This document shows, in pieces, positions 23,646 to 31,749 of a stretch of 64,000 nucleotides of DNA. Location of the stretch: assembly GCF_046707225.1 (NCBI RefSeq), contig NZ_JBJKOP010000032.1, forward strand, positions 1-64,000, given 5' to 3'. The notes beneath the pieces were generated by a model, which saw nothing but the letters and a program-made list of their open reading frames with translations, did no database searches and was not told the origin of the DNA. Numbering within the stretch: position 1 is the first letter of the stretch; each line of letters begins with the position of its first letter. The translations under genes and the position numbers were made by a program. Source of the stretch: Caproicibacter sp046707225 (lineage in GTDB: Bacteria; Bacillota; Clostridia; Oscillospirales; Acutalibacteraceae).

Positions 23646-26440
23646 AAGAAAAGGGGGAAATGCCTCTTATCGTTTCAGAATCGCGTGAAGAGCTTTTGGC
23701 CGAAGTAAAAAAATCCGCCTGGGATTTGGGGATCACGTTTTCCGACCCAAAGGGTTTCGCCGATACGCTTTTTACGCTTTACTCTTATTTCTGGCTGGAA
23801 ACTGCGGAACGGCTGAACCGCACCCCGCGAAAGCACCGCATCGCCTTCCTGAATTGTCTTCAGACCGCTCATTTCCCCGCGCAGGTGGCCAATACTTTTG
23901 TCGTTTTTCAGGTGGTGAAAGGATATGGCTGCCCAGTCAAAATTCCGGAAGGGACCGTGCTGTCCGCTGTGCCCGAGGACGGCGGGGAACCGATAGGATT
24001 CCGAACCAAATGGGATTTCTGGGCTGTGCCGTCGTCGATCCGGGATATTCTTTGGGCCGATTATGATGCTGACGCAGTCTGCCGCGTGTATTCGGACGAA
24101 AGCGCCCCGTCGCCCGAAGCGTTCGAGCCATGGTGCGGGGTAAAACCGGACGGGCGCCACCGGTTCGACATGGCCTTTCGCAACGTATTGGGTGGCGAAG
24201 GGGAAAATCTGGACGTCACTCTTTCTATGAATGTCCGCCTGCAGGATACACCTTTGCCCGCCGGGGCGCTCGCCGACCCTGCGCGGTTCCGCTGGAGCCT
24301 GACGGACTGGTCCCCTGAGCAGGAGGATTCCGCTCCGGAGAAATTCGTGCGCGTGACGCCGAAAGAAAACGGCGGGCTGGCCCTTTCCGCGGATGGGTTC
24401 CGCAGCAAAGAGCCGCTGGCCTGCTTAAGTCTGGAGCTGCTGGACGGTTCCGCCCGCGATTTGTCCTTTGAACAGATCGAGATATGCGCGGAAAAGAGCG
24501 GACTGAGTCCGGACGCCGTGGCAATGGGAGACTGTGAATTGGACGGGAACCGGTTTTATCCGTTTCGGCCGATTCTTCATCCGTTCGAAGAATGCGGTGT
24601 GTTCTGCGGCGAGGCGCTTTCCAAACACGGCGCGGAAATCACCCTGAGTTTCCGGCTGTCCGTTGAAACGACGGAGGAGTTCCCGCCGCAGAGGAAAGAA
24701 GCGGTCAACTATAAATGGATTATGCGTAAGCCCTTACCGAAGCCGAAAGAAGAAGTTCAGGAAGCTTTCGCGTCCTCGGTAAAATGGGAATACTGGAACG
24801 GAAAAGCCTTCCGTACCATATCCGGAAAATGCGGGGCGGCGGACGACTTTTCAAAAGACGGGGAGCTGCGGCTCGTTTTCGACTGCCCGGATGATATCAG
24901 CTTGGGGGAGTATGGAGGCAGGAAGGGATATTTCCTGCGCCTGAGCTGCGGGGAATGCAGGGAGCTGTATCGGCTGCCGCGCCGCGTCCATACGCCGTGT
25001 ATTCAAAATGCGCGGTTTTCCTATCGCTTTTTAAGCCCGCGGTGTCCGGAACGTTTTCGCACCGTTAATTTCGGTGACCGGGCCGAGCTGCCCGCGGATT
25101 TTCCGGTTCGGCCTTTTGCCGCGCCGCCCTGCCGGTCGAAATCCCTGTTCCTTGGATTGGACTGGCTTTCCGGCAATCTTCGTGTTCAGATGTTCGCCGC
25201 ATTGGACGAGCCGCAGGAGGCGGACGAAAAGCTGACAATGGAAATCCTCGGCGAAACCGGATGGGTCAAAATGGCCGTCGACGACGAAACGGGCGGACTG
25301 CGGCGCAGCGGGCTGGTCTCTTTCCTTACTCCTTCATCGGTTCAAAAGAAATCCCTGTTCGGCACGGAGAGATATTGGATTCGGATTACCCCTCCGGAAC
25401 ATTCCGAAGGCCTGAAAATCAAAGGGTTTTATCTGAACGCGCAGCGGGTAGAAAACAGGGTCCGGCACCGCAAAGGAGTGTCTCTGCTAAACTTACCGAA
25501 AAGCGGAGTGCTTCAGCTTTCCCATGGGAATCTGGTCAAGGAGTGGGTTTTCGTCAAATCAGCCGACGGCGCAAAGTGGGAGCCTTGGAAGGAGTTTTTA
25601 CCGGGAGACGAATTCCGATGGGGCTTCTATAAAATCAACCGTAGCAGCGGCAGAATCTATTTTCCTTCCCAAATATTTTACCGTGCTTTAAAACCGGATG
25701 ACGTGATCTATATCGTTTACGACACCGGAGACGGAAAACGGGCCAATGTCGTGGCCGGCGCGATCAGTAAAATGAGCAGGGAAATCCCCTGCATTGCGTC
25801 CGTGCGGAACCCGTTCCCGGTGCTGGACGGTTACGACAGCGAAACGGATGAAGATCTGGCGTCCCGCGCTGAAAATCTGCTTTATACTCACGGCCATGCG
25901 GTTACGGAGAAGGATTACGAGCTTATGGCCCTCGACCTCTGCCCTGAAATTTACCGGGCGCGCTGTGTCGGCGGTACGCCTGTCCGGCTGGCGGTGCTGA
26001 TGAATGTCCCGGACAGCCGGGTCGTCTTTCCGAGAATTTGCCGCACGCTGCTGCCTTTTTTCAGAAACTGCGGAGCTGCGCGGACGGCCGGGACGCAAAT
26101 TGAAATACTGCGGGCCGTCCCGGTTCCGATCGAGTGCGGTATGAGCGTTTGCGGAAAGGATCAGCCGATCGGCGAAGAAATCGAAAAACTGAAAGAAAAG
26201 CTGACCGCCTTTTTTAATCCAATCAGCGGCGGCCCGCGCGGCGACGGCTGGGAAATTGGACGGCTTCCGACCTTCGACCAGATCCTGTCGTTTCTGGGGG
26301 CGGGGTTCCCGAGACTGTTGATTTCGGACCTGTCGGCGACCGTTTTGAAAAACGGCCGTTCCATCGATCTTCAGAAAATCATGCCGGGTCCGTTTGACGT
26401 TCCCGGCCCTGTCACAGTAAAGGTGGAGATTTCAGCATGA
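23642..26440 (+). CDS. Large baseplate assembly protein (Afp11/gpJ-like)
   Basis: 932 residues. Opens with a wedge region (FADTLFTLYSYFWLETAERLNRTP), and the C-terminal third has the J-type core (VVAGAISKMSREIPCIASVRNPFPVLDGYDSETDED, then ENLLYTHGHAVTEKDYELMA). This is the Afp11-class protein that builds the baseplate wedge. It overlaps its partner at 26437 by four bases. Confidence 0.82.
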   Translation: MKEKGEMPLIVSESREELLAEVKKSAWDLGITFSDPKGFADTLFTLYSYFWLETAERLNRTPRKHRIAFLNCLQTAHFPAQVANTFVVFQVVKGYGCPVKIPEGTVLSAVPEDGGEPIGFRTKWDFWAVPSSIRDILWADYDADAVCRVYSDESAPSPEAFEPWCGVKPDGRHRFDMAFRNVLGGEGENLDVTLSMNVRLQDTPLPAGALADPARFRWSLTDWSPEQEDSAPEKFVRVTPKENGGLALSADGFRSKEPLACLSLELLDGSARDLSFEQIEICAEKSGLSPDAVAMGDCELDGNRFYPFRPILHPFEECGVFCGEALSKHGAEITLSFRLSVETTEEFPPQRKEAVNYKWIMRKPLPKPKEEVQEAFASSVKWEYWNGKAFRTISGKCGAADDFSKDGELRLVFDCPDDISLGEYGGRKGYFLRLSCGECRELYRLPRRVHTPCIQNARFSYRFLSPRCPERFRTVNFGDRAELPADFPVRPFAAPPCRSKSLFLGLDWLSGNLRVQMFAALDEPQEADEKLTMEILGETGWVKMAVDDETGGLRRSGLVSFLTPSSVQKKSLFGTERYWIRITPPEHSEGLKIKGFYLNAQRVENRVRHRKGVSLLNLPKSGVLQLSHGNLVKEWVFVKSADGAKWEPWKEFLPGDEFRWGFYKINRSSGRIYFPSQIFYRALKPDDVIYIVYDTGDGKRANVVAGAISKMSREIPCIASVRNPFPVLDGYDSETDEDLASRAENLLYTHGHAVTEKDYELMALDLCPEIYRARCVGGTPVRLAVLMNVPDSRVVFPRICRTLLPFFRNCGAARTAGTQIEILRAVPVPIECGMSVCGKDQPIGEEIEKLKEKLTAFFNPISGGPRGDGWEIGRLPTFDQILSFLGAGFPRLLISDLSATVLKNGRSIDLQKIMPGPFDVPGPVTVKVEISA

Positions 26441-27219
26441 TGGAACTTCCTGTTTTGGACGATAAAAAATTCCGCAGCCTTTTTGAGGAGGCTGTTGCCC
26501 GGATTCCCCTCCTGACGGACAAGTGGACGGATTTCAATCCGCAGGACACGGGAATCATGCTATTGGAGCTGCTGGCCTCGATGACGGAAATGCAGATCTA
26601 TTACCTTGATCAGACCGGAGACCGCTTTCTGAACGCCTACTTTGATCTTGTCACTCCGGACTCCAAAGGGAAACCAGTCCCGCAGCGCAACATGGAATTC
26701 ATGCGGGAATTCCAGCAGGTAAAAAGCGCGGTAACCTTCCGGGATTATGAAAGCTTGGCTTTGAATTCTTCTCCGCGGCCCGAAAAGGCACGCGCGGAGC
26801 GGATCGGCGGGATGCTGCGCCTGACCGTCTTTCGGAAAGGACGGCTGACATCGGAAGAACTCGGCCGGATCGATCGGGAAATTAAGCCGCACTGCCTTCT
26901 GACAACGCGTCTGGAAGTCCGGCAGGCACTGGTGGCACCCTTAATCGTTTCCTGCAGGGCTCGGTTTGACGCTGCGACGGGACGTTCGCAAGCCTGCCGG
27001 GAAAAAATAATAGGCATTTTCACCGGCGTCGCCGATCGAAAAAAGATCGGCGAACGCCCGGACATTGGCGAAATTCGCATGGAAATCCTGTCCATCCCGG
27101 CGGTCAGGCAAATTGAACGCCTGTCGATTCAATACAAAGGAACGGATCTGGATAAAATCAGGGAAACAAAGGATCTTTGTTTTGAGGTCGAATCGATTCA
27201 TCTTGAGCTTTTCACTTAA
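26437..27219 (+). CDS. Second baseplate wedge protein (Afp12-like)
   Basis: 260 residues. WTDFNPQDTGIMLLELLASM, then TEMQIYYLDQ, is the conserved N-terminal signature of the putative baseplate assembly family also used by Afp11/12; the later FRDYESLALNSSPRPEKARAE is a shortened J core. It is much shorter than typical Afp12, so it may be a reduced form pairing with the 932-residue protein. Confidence 0.7.
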   Translation: MMELPVLDDKKFRSLFEEAVARIPLLTDKWTDFNPQDTGIMLLELLASMTEMQIYYLDQTGDRFLNAYFDLVTPDSKGKPVPQRNMEFMREFQQVKSAVTFRDYESLALNSSPRPEKARAERIGGMLRLTVFRKGRLTSEELGRIDREIKPHCLLTTRLEVRQALVAPLIVSCRARFDAATGRSQACREKIIGIFTGVADRKKIGERPDIGEIRMEILSIPAVRQIERLSIQYKGTDLDKIRETKDLCFEVESIHLELFT

Positions 27220-27234
27220 CGGAGGACAATCGGA

Positions 27235-27846
27235 ATGTGCAAGACAGAAGAACGTCCTTTTTTTGATCATCTGCCGGATCTTTACAAGAGCGATCCGCTG
27301 CTGGATCGCATGACGGCTGTTTTTGAAAAACCTTATCTTGAACTGGAAGGAATCATTGACCGCCTTCCGGAAATGCTTTACGACCCGGAACAAACCCCGG
27401 AGCCCTTTTTGAATTTTGTGGGAGAACTCGTCGGGTTGCGAAATGTACACGGTCAGTTTACTCCGAAACAGATGCGGGAACTGATTCCAATTGCGTGTTG
27501 GCTTCAGGGTTGGAAAGGAACTCGTCTAGCCATGGAAAAGCTTTTAGACGTTTATTTAGAGAGTATTTGCGGGCATTCCGTATCCTTCCGGATTGTCGAA
27601 TATGAAAACTGGAACGGCGAAGATCATTCCAAAAAGGTTTTGGCTCGTTATTCCGGCCTGTACGGCGGCGAGCATGACGTAACCGTACTGTTTTTGCCCG
27701 AACCGGCTTTGCAGTCCGCGGAAGAACAAAGCCGCCTGATGATGGTCCTGAAAAACTATACCCCTGTCTCAGCCCGTTTAAACGTGGTATTTATCCAATT
27801 ACAAATAGTACTGGACGATTCTTATCTCGGATACAATGTTCTTTAA
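27235..27846 (+). CDS. Phage tail protein I-like baseplate protein
   Basis: 203 residues. FFDHLPDLYKSDPLLDRMTA and LNFVGELVG, then IACWLQGWKGTRLAMEKLLD, match the tail protein I family seen at the end of many eCIS baseplate operons, where it joins wedge to fibres. No fibre gene follows; the next DNA is the decayed kinase copy, 25 nt downstream. ACGGAGGA precedes the ATG. Confidence 0.78.
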   Translation: MCKTEERPFFDHLPDLYKSDPLLDRMTAVFEKPYLELEGIIDRLPEMLYDPEQTPEPFLNFVGELVGLRNVHGQFTPKQMRELIPIACWLQGWKGTRLAMEKLLDVYLESICGHSVSFRIVEYENWNGEDHSKKVLARYSGLYGGEHDVTVLFLPEPALQSAEEQSRLMMVLKNYTPVSARLNVVFIQLQIVLDDSYLGYNVL

Positions 27847-27871
27847 AATCACATCGATGCCTGCCCGATTG

Positions 27872-28140
27872 CTATATTCCCTTTATGTGGTCATCTTTTC
27901 CGAATTTCCCGGTCAAGGGGACACGGAAAGAAACCGTCGTTCCGCCGCTGCTTTCCATATGCAGGCCCTCGCCGTAACAGCTCACCAGTCGTTTGGGGAT
28001 ATTGATCAGGCCTGCGCCCTGCCGATTGTCGCTCCTCCCCACAGGGAGGCAATCCGTTCCGGACCGATGCCCACGCTGTCGTCGGTCACTTCAAAGCGCA
28101 CCCGGTTTTCCTCTGCGCGAATCACAAGGCGCACCGTCCC
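27872..28140 (-). pseudogene. Second sensor-kinase fragment (C-terminus only)
   Basis: Positions 27999-28140 are nearly identical to 1-142 of the window, including the same frameshift, and the remainder supplies the kinase end (GLINIPKRLVSCYGEG to stop at 27872-27874). It is cut at 28140-28143, where the DNA switches to surface-protein sequence. Confidence 0.8.
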
Positions 28141-28560
28141 GCTATGAGGAGAGCACGGGAACCTTTTTTACCGATATGAACGCGACCGTGGAAAACGGCT
28201 TTCTTGTATTCCAAACCACCCATTTCAGCGATTACGTCGTCGCGGGCACGGGCGACTCGGTCACGCTGGACACGAAGAACTATCAGATGCCCATCGGCGG
28301 AAGCTATCAAATCGGCGTCAAGCTGACCGGTACGAAAGCCGCGGCGGTAAAATTACACTCGACAAACGATAAAGTCACAACCGTTGTAAAGCTGAAAAAC
28401 GGCAATTATTAAGTCACCGGAAACGGCCTTGGCACGGCATATATCATGTTCGACGTGTACGACAATAAAAACCATCTGCTGACCCATGCGTCCGTAAGGG
28501 TGGATGTGAAAACAGGCATCCGGCCGAGGGGCGATTCCACCAGGCAGATCGGCGTGTTTT
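27999..28560 (+). repeat. Direct-repeat copy of the kinase/surface-protein unit
   Basis: 27999-28142 repeats 1-144, and 28139-28560 repeats 4238-4658. Relative to the left copy about 4.1 kb is missing. The injection locus (8.3-27.8 kb) therefore lies between direct repeats able to recombine. Confidence 0.8.
28141..28560 (+). pseudogene. 3' remnant of a third surface-protein gene
   Basis: The sequence matches 4240-4658 and the end of the 4798-8310 gene (YEESTGTFF, FSDYVVAGTGD, GDSTRQIGVF). It lacks a start and contains a TAA (28410-28412) where both paralogues have CAA or GAA. It abuts the kinase fragment at CCGC, shared by both parents. Confidence 0.85.
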
Positions 28561-28633
28561 AGCACAACCCCTTTTTTTCGAGTTGGCAGATAGATCGGCG
28601 GGCTAATTCAACACAATTTGGATCTATAAATCC

Positions 28634-28690
28634 GGCCGCATTGCAGGAAGAGCGGATCATCTCGCTTCTTCCTGTGATGCGGCCTTTTTT
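28634..28690 (+). terminator. Rho-independent terminator
   Basis: The stem GGCCGCAT (28634-28641) pairs with ATGCGGCC (28677-28684); the inner GCAGGAAGA pairs with TCTTCCTG. Six T follow. It ends transcription of the region-1 remnants. The rest of 28691-28850 holds only a GGCTCCGG/CCGGAGCC hairpin without a T-tract. Confidence 0.8.
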
Positions 28691-28854
28691 CTGCGCTCCA
28701 AAACCCAAGCCGCAGAGAAACGGCCGTCCGTTACGAGTCAGGCTCCGGAAAATTCAGGAGCGGCCGGAGCCGATCTGCAACGCGAATAGGTCTCCGCGAA
28801 CGTTTCCCGGCATCTGTGAGTGGAGGCCGCTGACTGCTTCATTCGAGACAGGGA

Positions 28855-28883
28855 TTGCAAACGGGAAAGAAATTTATTATAAT
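28855..28883 (+). promoter_or_regulatory. Promoter of ROK regulator 1
   Basis: TTGCAA (28855-28860), 17 nt, then TATAAT (28878-28883). Confidence 0.8.
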
Positions 28884-28901
28884 TGTTGTAATATATAAAA
28901 T

Positions 28902-28915
28902 ACTTTTGCAAAAGT
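28902..28915 (+). promoter_or_regulatory. Perfect palindromic operator ACTTTTGCAAAAGT
   Basis: A 14-bp perfect palindrome just after the predicted start of transcription, so binding should block initiation. Variants at 30197, 36189 and 36321 lie at equivalent places. Likely the ROK protein's own operator (inference). Confidence 0.65.
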
Positions 28916-28936
28916 GACTAAATATGGAGAATAGTT

Positions 28937-30073
28937 ATGAAGGAATTAGAAGTACCCGTAACTGAAAGGCGCAGGCTGACGAGAAACAGTATCTACAATT
29001 TCATTTATGAATCCGAGTCCCCTCCGTCAAAGCATGAAATCTCGCAAAAACTGGGGCTGAGTTTGCCGACCGTGCATCAGAATATCACGGAACTGTTAAA
29101 CGCCGGACTCATTCAGGTGGGAAAGGTGCAGAAATCGACGGGCGGCAGGCGGGCAATCGGTTATTCCATCGTCAGCGACATCAAATTCGCGGTGGGGATC
29201 TCCATTACAGCGGATAAAGTACATTTTCTGGCCTCCGATCTGAAGCAAAGCGAACTTGCCTATAAAAAAATTGAGATCGGTTCTCTGAAAAGGGATGAAA
29301 TCGGAACGCAGGTCGCAAGGGATCTGGAGACCTTTCTGAACGAGAACAGGCTGGACCGCAGCCGGATGCTGGGCGTAGGCATTACGCTTCCGGCTGTTTT
29401 GGACGAAGAAAAGGACGAGGTTAAGTTGTCGCCCACCATGCAGATGCGGAATATTAGCCTGAGCACCATCCGGAGGCCGATCCCGTACACCACCTATATT
29501 GAAAATGACGGGACCAGCGGCGGATTTGCGGAGTGGTTCGGGTCGCGGAACACGCTGAGCAACAATATTGCTTACCTTTATTTGGAGAACGGGGTCGGCG
29601 GTGCGGTGTTAATCAACGGAGCACAGTATTACGGAAAAAACAAAAGAAGCGGCGAATTCGGCCACATGTGTGTGGAGCCGGGCGGGCTGCTGTGCAGCTG
29701 CGGGAAACGGGGATGCCTGGAAGCCTACTGTTCCACCCTTCGCATCAGCACAAAAATAGGCGTTTCGGTTGAGGAGTTTTTCGACGGGCTCAAACAGGGC
29801 AACCGGGAATATAGGCTCCTTTGGGAAGATCTTTTGGAGCATCTGGCAATCGGGATCAACAATATTCATATGGTGCTGGATTGTGACGTCGTACTGGGCG
29901 GCTTCCTTTCCCAGTACCTGGAACCCTACCTGCCGGAACTGAAACGCATGGTGGAGCAAAAGGATACCTTTGAGGAGGGTTCGGAGTACTTACGACTTGG
30001 CCGGTACCCGCGAAAAGCAAATATGATGGGCGTTGCATGGTGCTATATCAAGAAATACATCGAAAGTGTTTGA
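28937..30073 (+). CDS. ROK-family transcriptional regulator 1 (XylR/NagC-like)
   Basis: 378 residues: an N-terminal winged helix-turn-helix (about 12-70, SKHEISQKLGLSLPTVHQNI), then a ROK sugar-kinase-like domain with a VGGAVLINGAQYYG loop. The zinc motif GEFGHM...CSCGKRGCLEAYC (about 235-262) is intact. ROK repressors of this build bind a sugar or sugar phosphate and release their operator. Its own promoter carries the palindrome at 28902, suggesting autoregulation. The sugar-transport genes follow. Confidence 0.85.
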   Translation: MKELEVPVTERRRLTRNSIYNFIYESESPPSKHEISQKLGLSLPTVHQNITELLNAGLIQVGKVQKSTGGRRAIGYSIVSDIKFAVGISITADKVHFLASDLKQSELAYKKIEIGSLKRDEIGTQVARDLETFLNENRLDRSRMLGVGITLPAVLDEEKDEVKLSPTMQMRNISLSTIRRPIPYTTYIENDGTSGGFAEWFGSRNTLSNNIAYLYLENGVGGAVLINGAQYYGKNKRSGEFGHMCVEPGGLLCSCGKRGCLEAYCSTLRISTKIGVSVEEFFDGLKQGNREYRLLWEDLLEHLAIGINNIHMVLDCDVVLGGFLSQYLEPYLPELKRMVEQKDTFEEGSEYLRLGRYPRKANMMGVAWCYIKKYIESV

Positions 30074-30148
30074 TTTGTATTTGTTCCTAAATCAGCAATT
30101 TAAACATTGGGGATAATGACTAAAAATAGAAAACTGCACAGAAATATA

Positions 30149-30177
30149 TTGACTTTATTGCCCGTTTGTTATATGAT
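30149..30177 (+). promoter_or_regulatory. Promoter of the sugar ABC-transporter operon
   Basis: TTGACT (30149-30154), 17 nt, TATGAT (30172-30177). It implies a leader of about 270 nt before the ATG at 30454; beyond the operator I see no riboswitch-like structure I can name in 30211-30450. Confidence 0.75.
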
Positions 30178-30196
30178 TTAGACACTTAAATAAATA

Positions 30197-30210
30197 TCAT
30201 TTGTAAAAGT
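30197..30210 (+). promoter_or_regulatory. ROK operator variant TCATTTGTAAAAGT
   Basis: 11 of 14 bases match the palindrome at 28902, and it lies about 20 nt after the -10. ACTTAA (30184-30189) and TTAAGT (30210-30215) flank it as an outer inverted repeat. Confidence 0.5.
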
Positions 30211-30453
30211 TAAGTAATTTACTATATTTGGAAAATCCCGAATCGCTCCTTCAACGGAAGGCCGGCGGCGGGCAGATTCTTTATCTCTTTCATTCTTTTC
30301 GCTTGATTTTTTCTTCGCTGATACGTTCATGTTTTTTTAATCTGATGCGTAATAAGGAGGGTAATCTAGCAGGTTCAGGACTCAGACGAGGTATTTTGCC
30401 TCTTCGGGCTTTGCAATCAATGAAACAGGAAAAATGTAAGGAGGAAAGTATTG

Positions 30454-31656
30454 ATGAAAAAACTAATTGCAGCTGTATTGGCCTGTATGATGACGGCATC
30501 GATGGTGGCCTGCAGCAACGGATCCACAGGGGGCCAAAGTTCGGCGGCGGCACCAAGTTCCGAGGCCGCTTTAGACGCGGCGGGGTCGGCGGCGTCCACT
30601 CCGGCAGCCGGCGGAAAGAAAGTCGGTATTTCCATGCCTACAAAATCTCTGGAGCGCTGGAACCGCGACGGTTCTTACCTGGAAGACCAGTTTGAGGGAA
30701 AGGGCTGCAGCGTGGAGCTCACCTATTCCGACAACAAAATTGACCAGCAGGTAAAGGATATCGAGAACCTGATCGCCGATAAAGTTGACCTTCTTGTTGT
30801 GGCAGCCATCGACGGCGATTCCCTCTCCAATGTTCTGAATACCGCCAAGAGCGCGAATATCCCGGTCATTTCCTACGATCGTCTGATCATGAACACCGAC
30901 GCGATCAGTTACTATGTATCGTTCGACAACTTCAAGGTTGGTCAGCTGCAGGGCCAGTTCGTGGTTGACCAGCTGGGCCTGAAGCCGGACGACAAGTCCA
31001 AGAGCTACAACATCGAATTCACTGCGGGCGATCCGGCCGACAACAACGCGACTTTCTTCTTCAATGGCGCCATGGATGTTCTGAAACCGTACATAGACGC
31101 TGGCATCCTGAAGGTTCCTTCCGGCCAGAAAACGTTCCAGCAGGTTGCAACGCAGTCCTGGGATACCAAGAACGCGATGAACCGCATGCAGAACATTCTG
31201 GGTTCCTATTATTCCAACGGCAAGACCACGCTGGATGTTGCTCTTTGCTCCAATGATTCCACCGCGCTGGGCGTCACGCAGGCAATCGGCTCCGACTATA
31301 TGGGCAGCAACACCCCGATCATCACCGGCCAGGACGGCGATGAAGCGAACCTTGCAAATATCATTGACGGCAAACAGTCCATGACGGTTTACAAGGCTGT
31401 TGCAAACGAAGCGGTTGCCACGCTTGATATCGGCATGGCCATGCTGGACGGCCAGAAGCCGGACGAAAGCCTGATTAAGTCCGCAGGCTGGAAATTCGAC
31501 TGCTCCTATGACACGAAGTCCTACGACAACAAAAAAGGCATTGTTCCTTCCTATCTGCTTGTCCCGACTGTCGTAACCAAAGACAACATTCAGAAAGAAC
31601 TTGTCGACACCGGCTACTACACGATGGATGGCAAATATCCGAAGGCAAAGAAATAA
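30454..31656 (+). CDS. Sugar-binding lipoprotein of ABC transporter (ChvE/XylF-like)
   Basis: 400 residues. Lipoprotein signal peptide with lipobox SMVAC (C20), a Ser/Ala-rich linker to about residue 50, then a periplasmic-binding-protein fold (KVGISMPTKSLERWNRDG, LVVAAIDGDSLSNVLNTAK, IPVISYDRLI, PIITGQDGDEANLANIIDGK). The ERWNRDG and YDRLI motifs are typical of ChvE-type multiple-sugar/xylose binding proteins, so an aldose ligand is likely. TAAGGAGGAAAG precedes the ATG. Confidence 0.88.
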   Translation: MKKLIAAVLACMMTASMVACSNGSTGGQSSAAAPSSEAALDAAGSAASTPAAGGKKVGISMPTKSLERWNRDGSYLEDQFEGKGCSVELTYSDNKIDQQVKDIENLIADKVDLLVVAAIDGDSLSNVLNTAKSANIPVISYDRLIMNTDAISYYVSFDNFKVGQLQGQFVVDQLGLKPDDKSKSYNIEFTAGDPADNNATFFFNGAMDVLKPYIDAGILKVPSGQKTFQQVATQSWDTKNAMNRMQNILGSYYSNGKTTLDVALCSNDSTALGVTQAIGSDYMGSNTPIITGQDGDEANLANIIDGKQSMTVYKAVANEAVATLDIGMAMLDGQKPDESLIKSAGWKFDCSYDTKSYDNKKGIVPSYLLVPTVVTKDNIQKELVDTGYYTMDGKYPKAKK

Positions 31657-31671
31657 TACGAACGGCTTGTA

Positions 31672-31697
31672 CGGGCGGGGTTATTCAGCCCCGCCCG
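31672..31697 (+). terminator. Intercistronic GC-rich hairpin after the binding-protein gene
   Basis: CGGGCGGGG (31672-31680) pairs with CCCCGCCCG (31689-31697) around an 8-nt loop, with a weak T-tract. Such hairpins commonly attenuate read-through and keep the binding protein in excess over the ATPase and permease. Confidence 0.65.
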
Positions 31698-31749
31698 CTC
31701 TTCATTTATAAAAGCCGTGATGAAAATACACAGTCAGGGGGGCATTGAC

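Noticed and set aside
17005..27846. Ordinary prophage tail instead of eCIS
   Set aside because: The AAA+ ATPase, DUF4255 terminator, LysM hub, two gp19 tubes, DUF6760 and DUF4157 together are specific to eCIS, and no head, terminase or lysis genes are linked.
27993..28412. Open frame of 139 residues across the kinase/surface-protein junction
   Set aside because: Its first part is antisense to the kinase fragment; it is a fusion by chance.
28641..28898. 85-residue frame in the gap before ROK regulator 1
   Set aside because: It starts inside a terminator stem, has no ribosome site and runs over the ROK promoter.
30211..30450. Riboswitch in the long leader of the binding-protein gene
   Set aside because: I could not find a conserved core or a terminator/antiterminator pair; only the promoter and operator are supported.
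30228..30695. 155-residue frame over the leader and start of the binding-protein gene
   Set aside because: It overlaps the signal peptide region of a well-supported lipoprotein gene in another frame.
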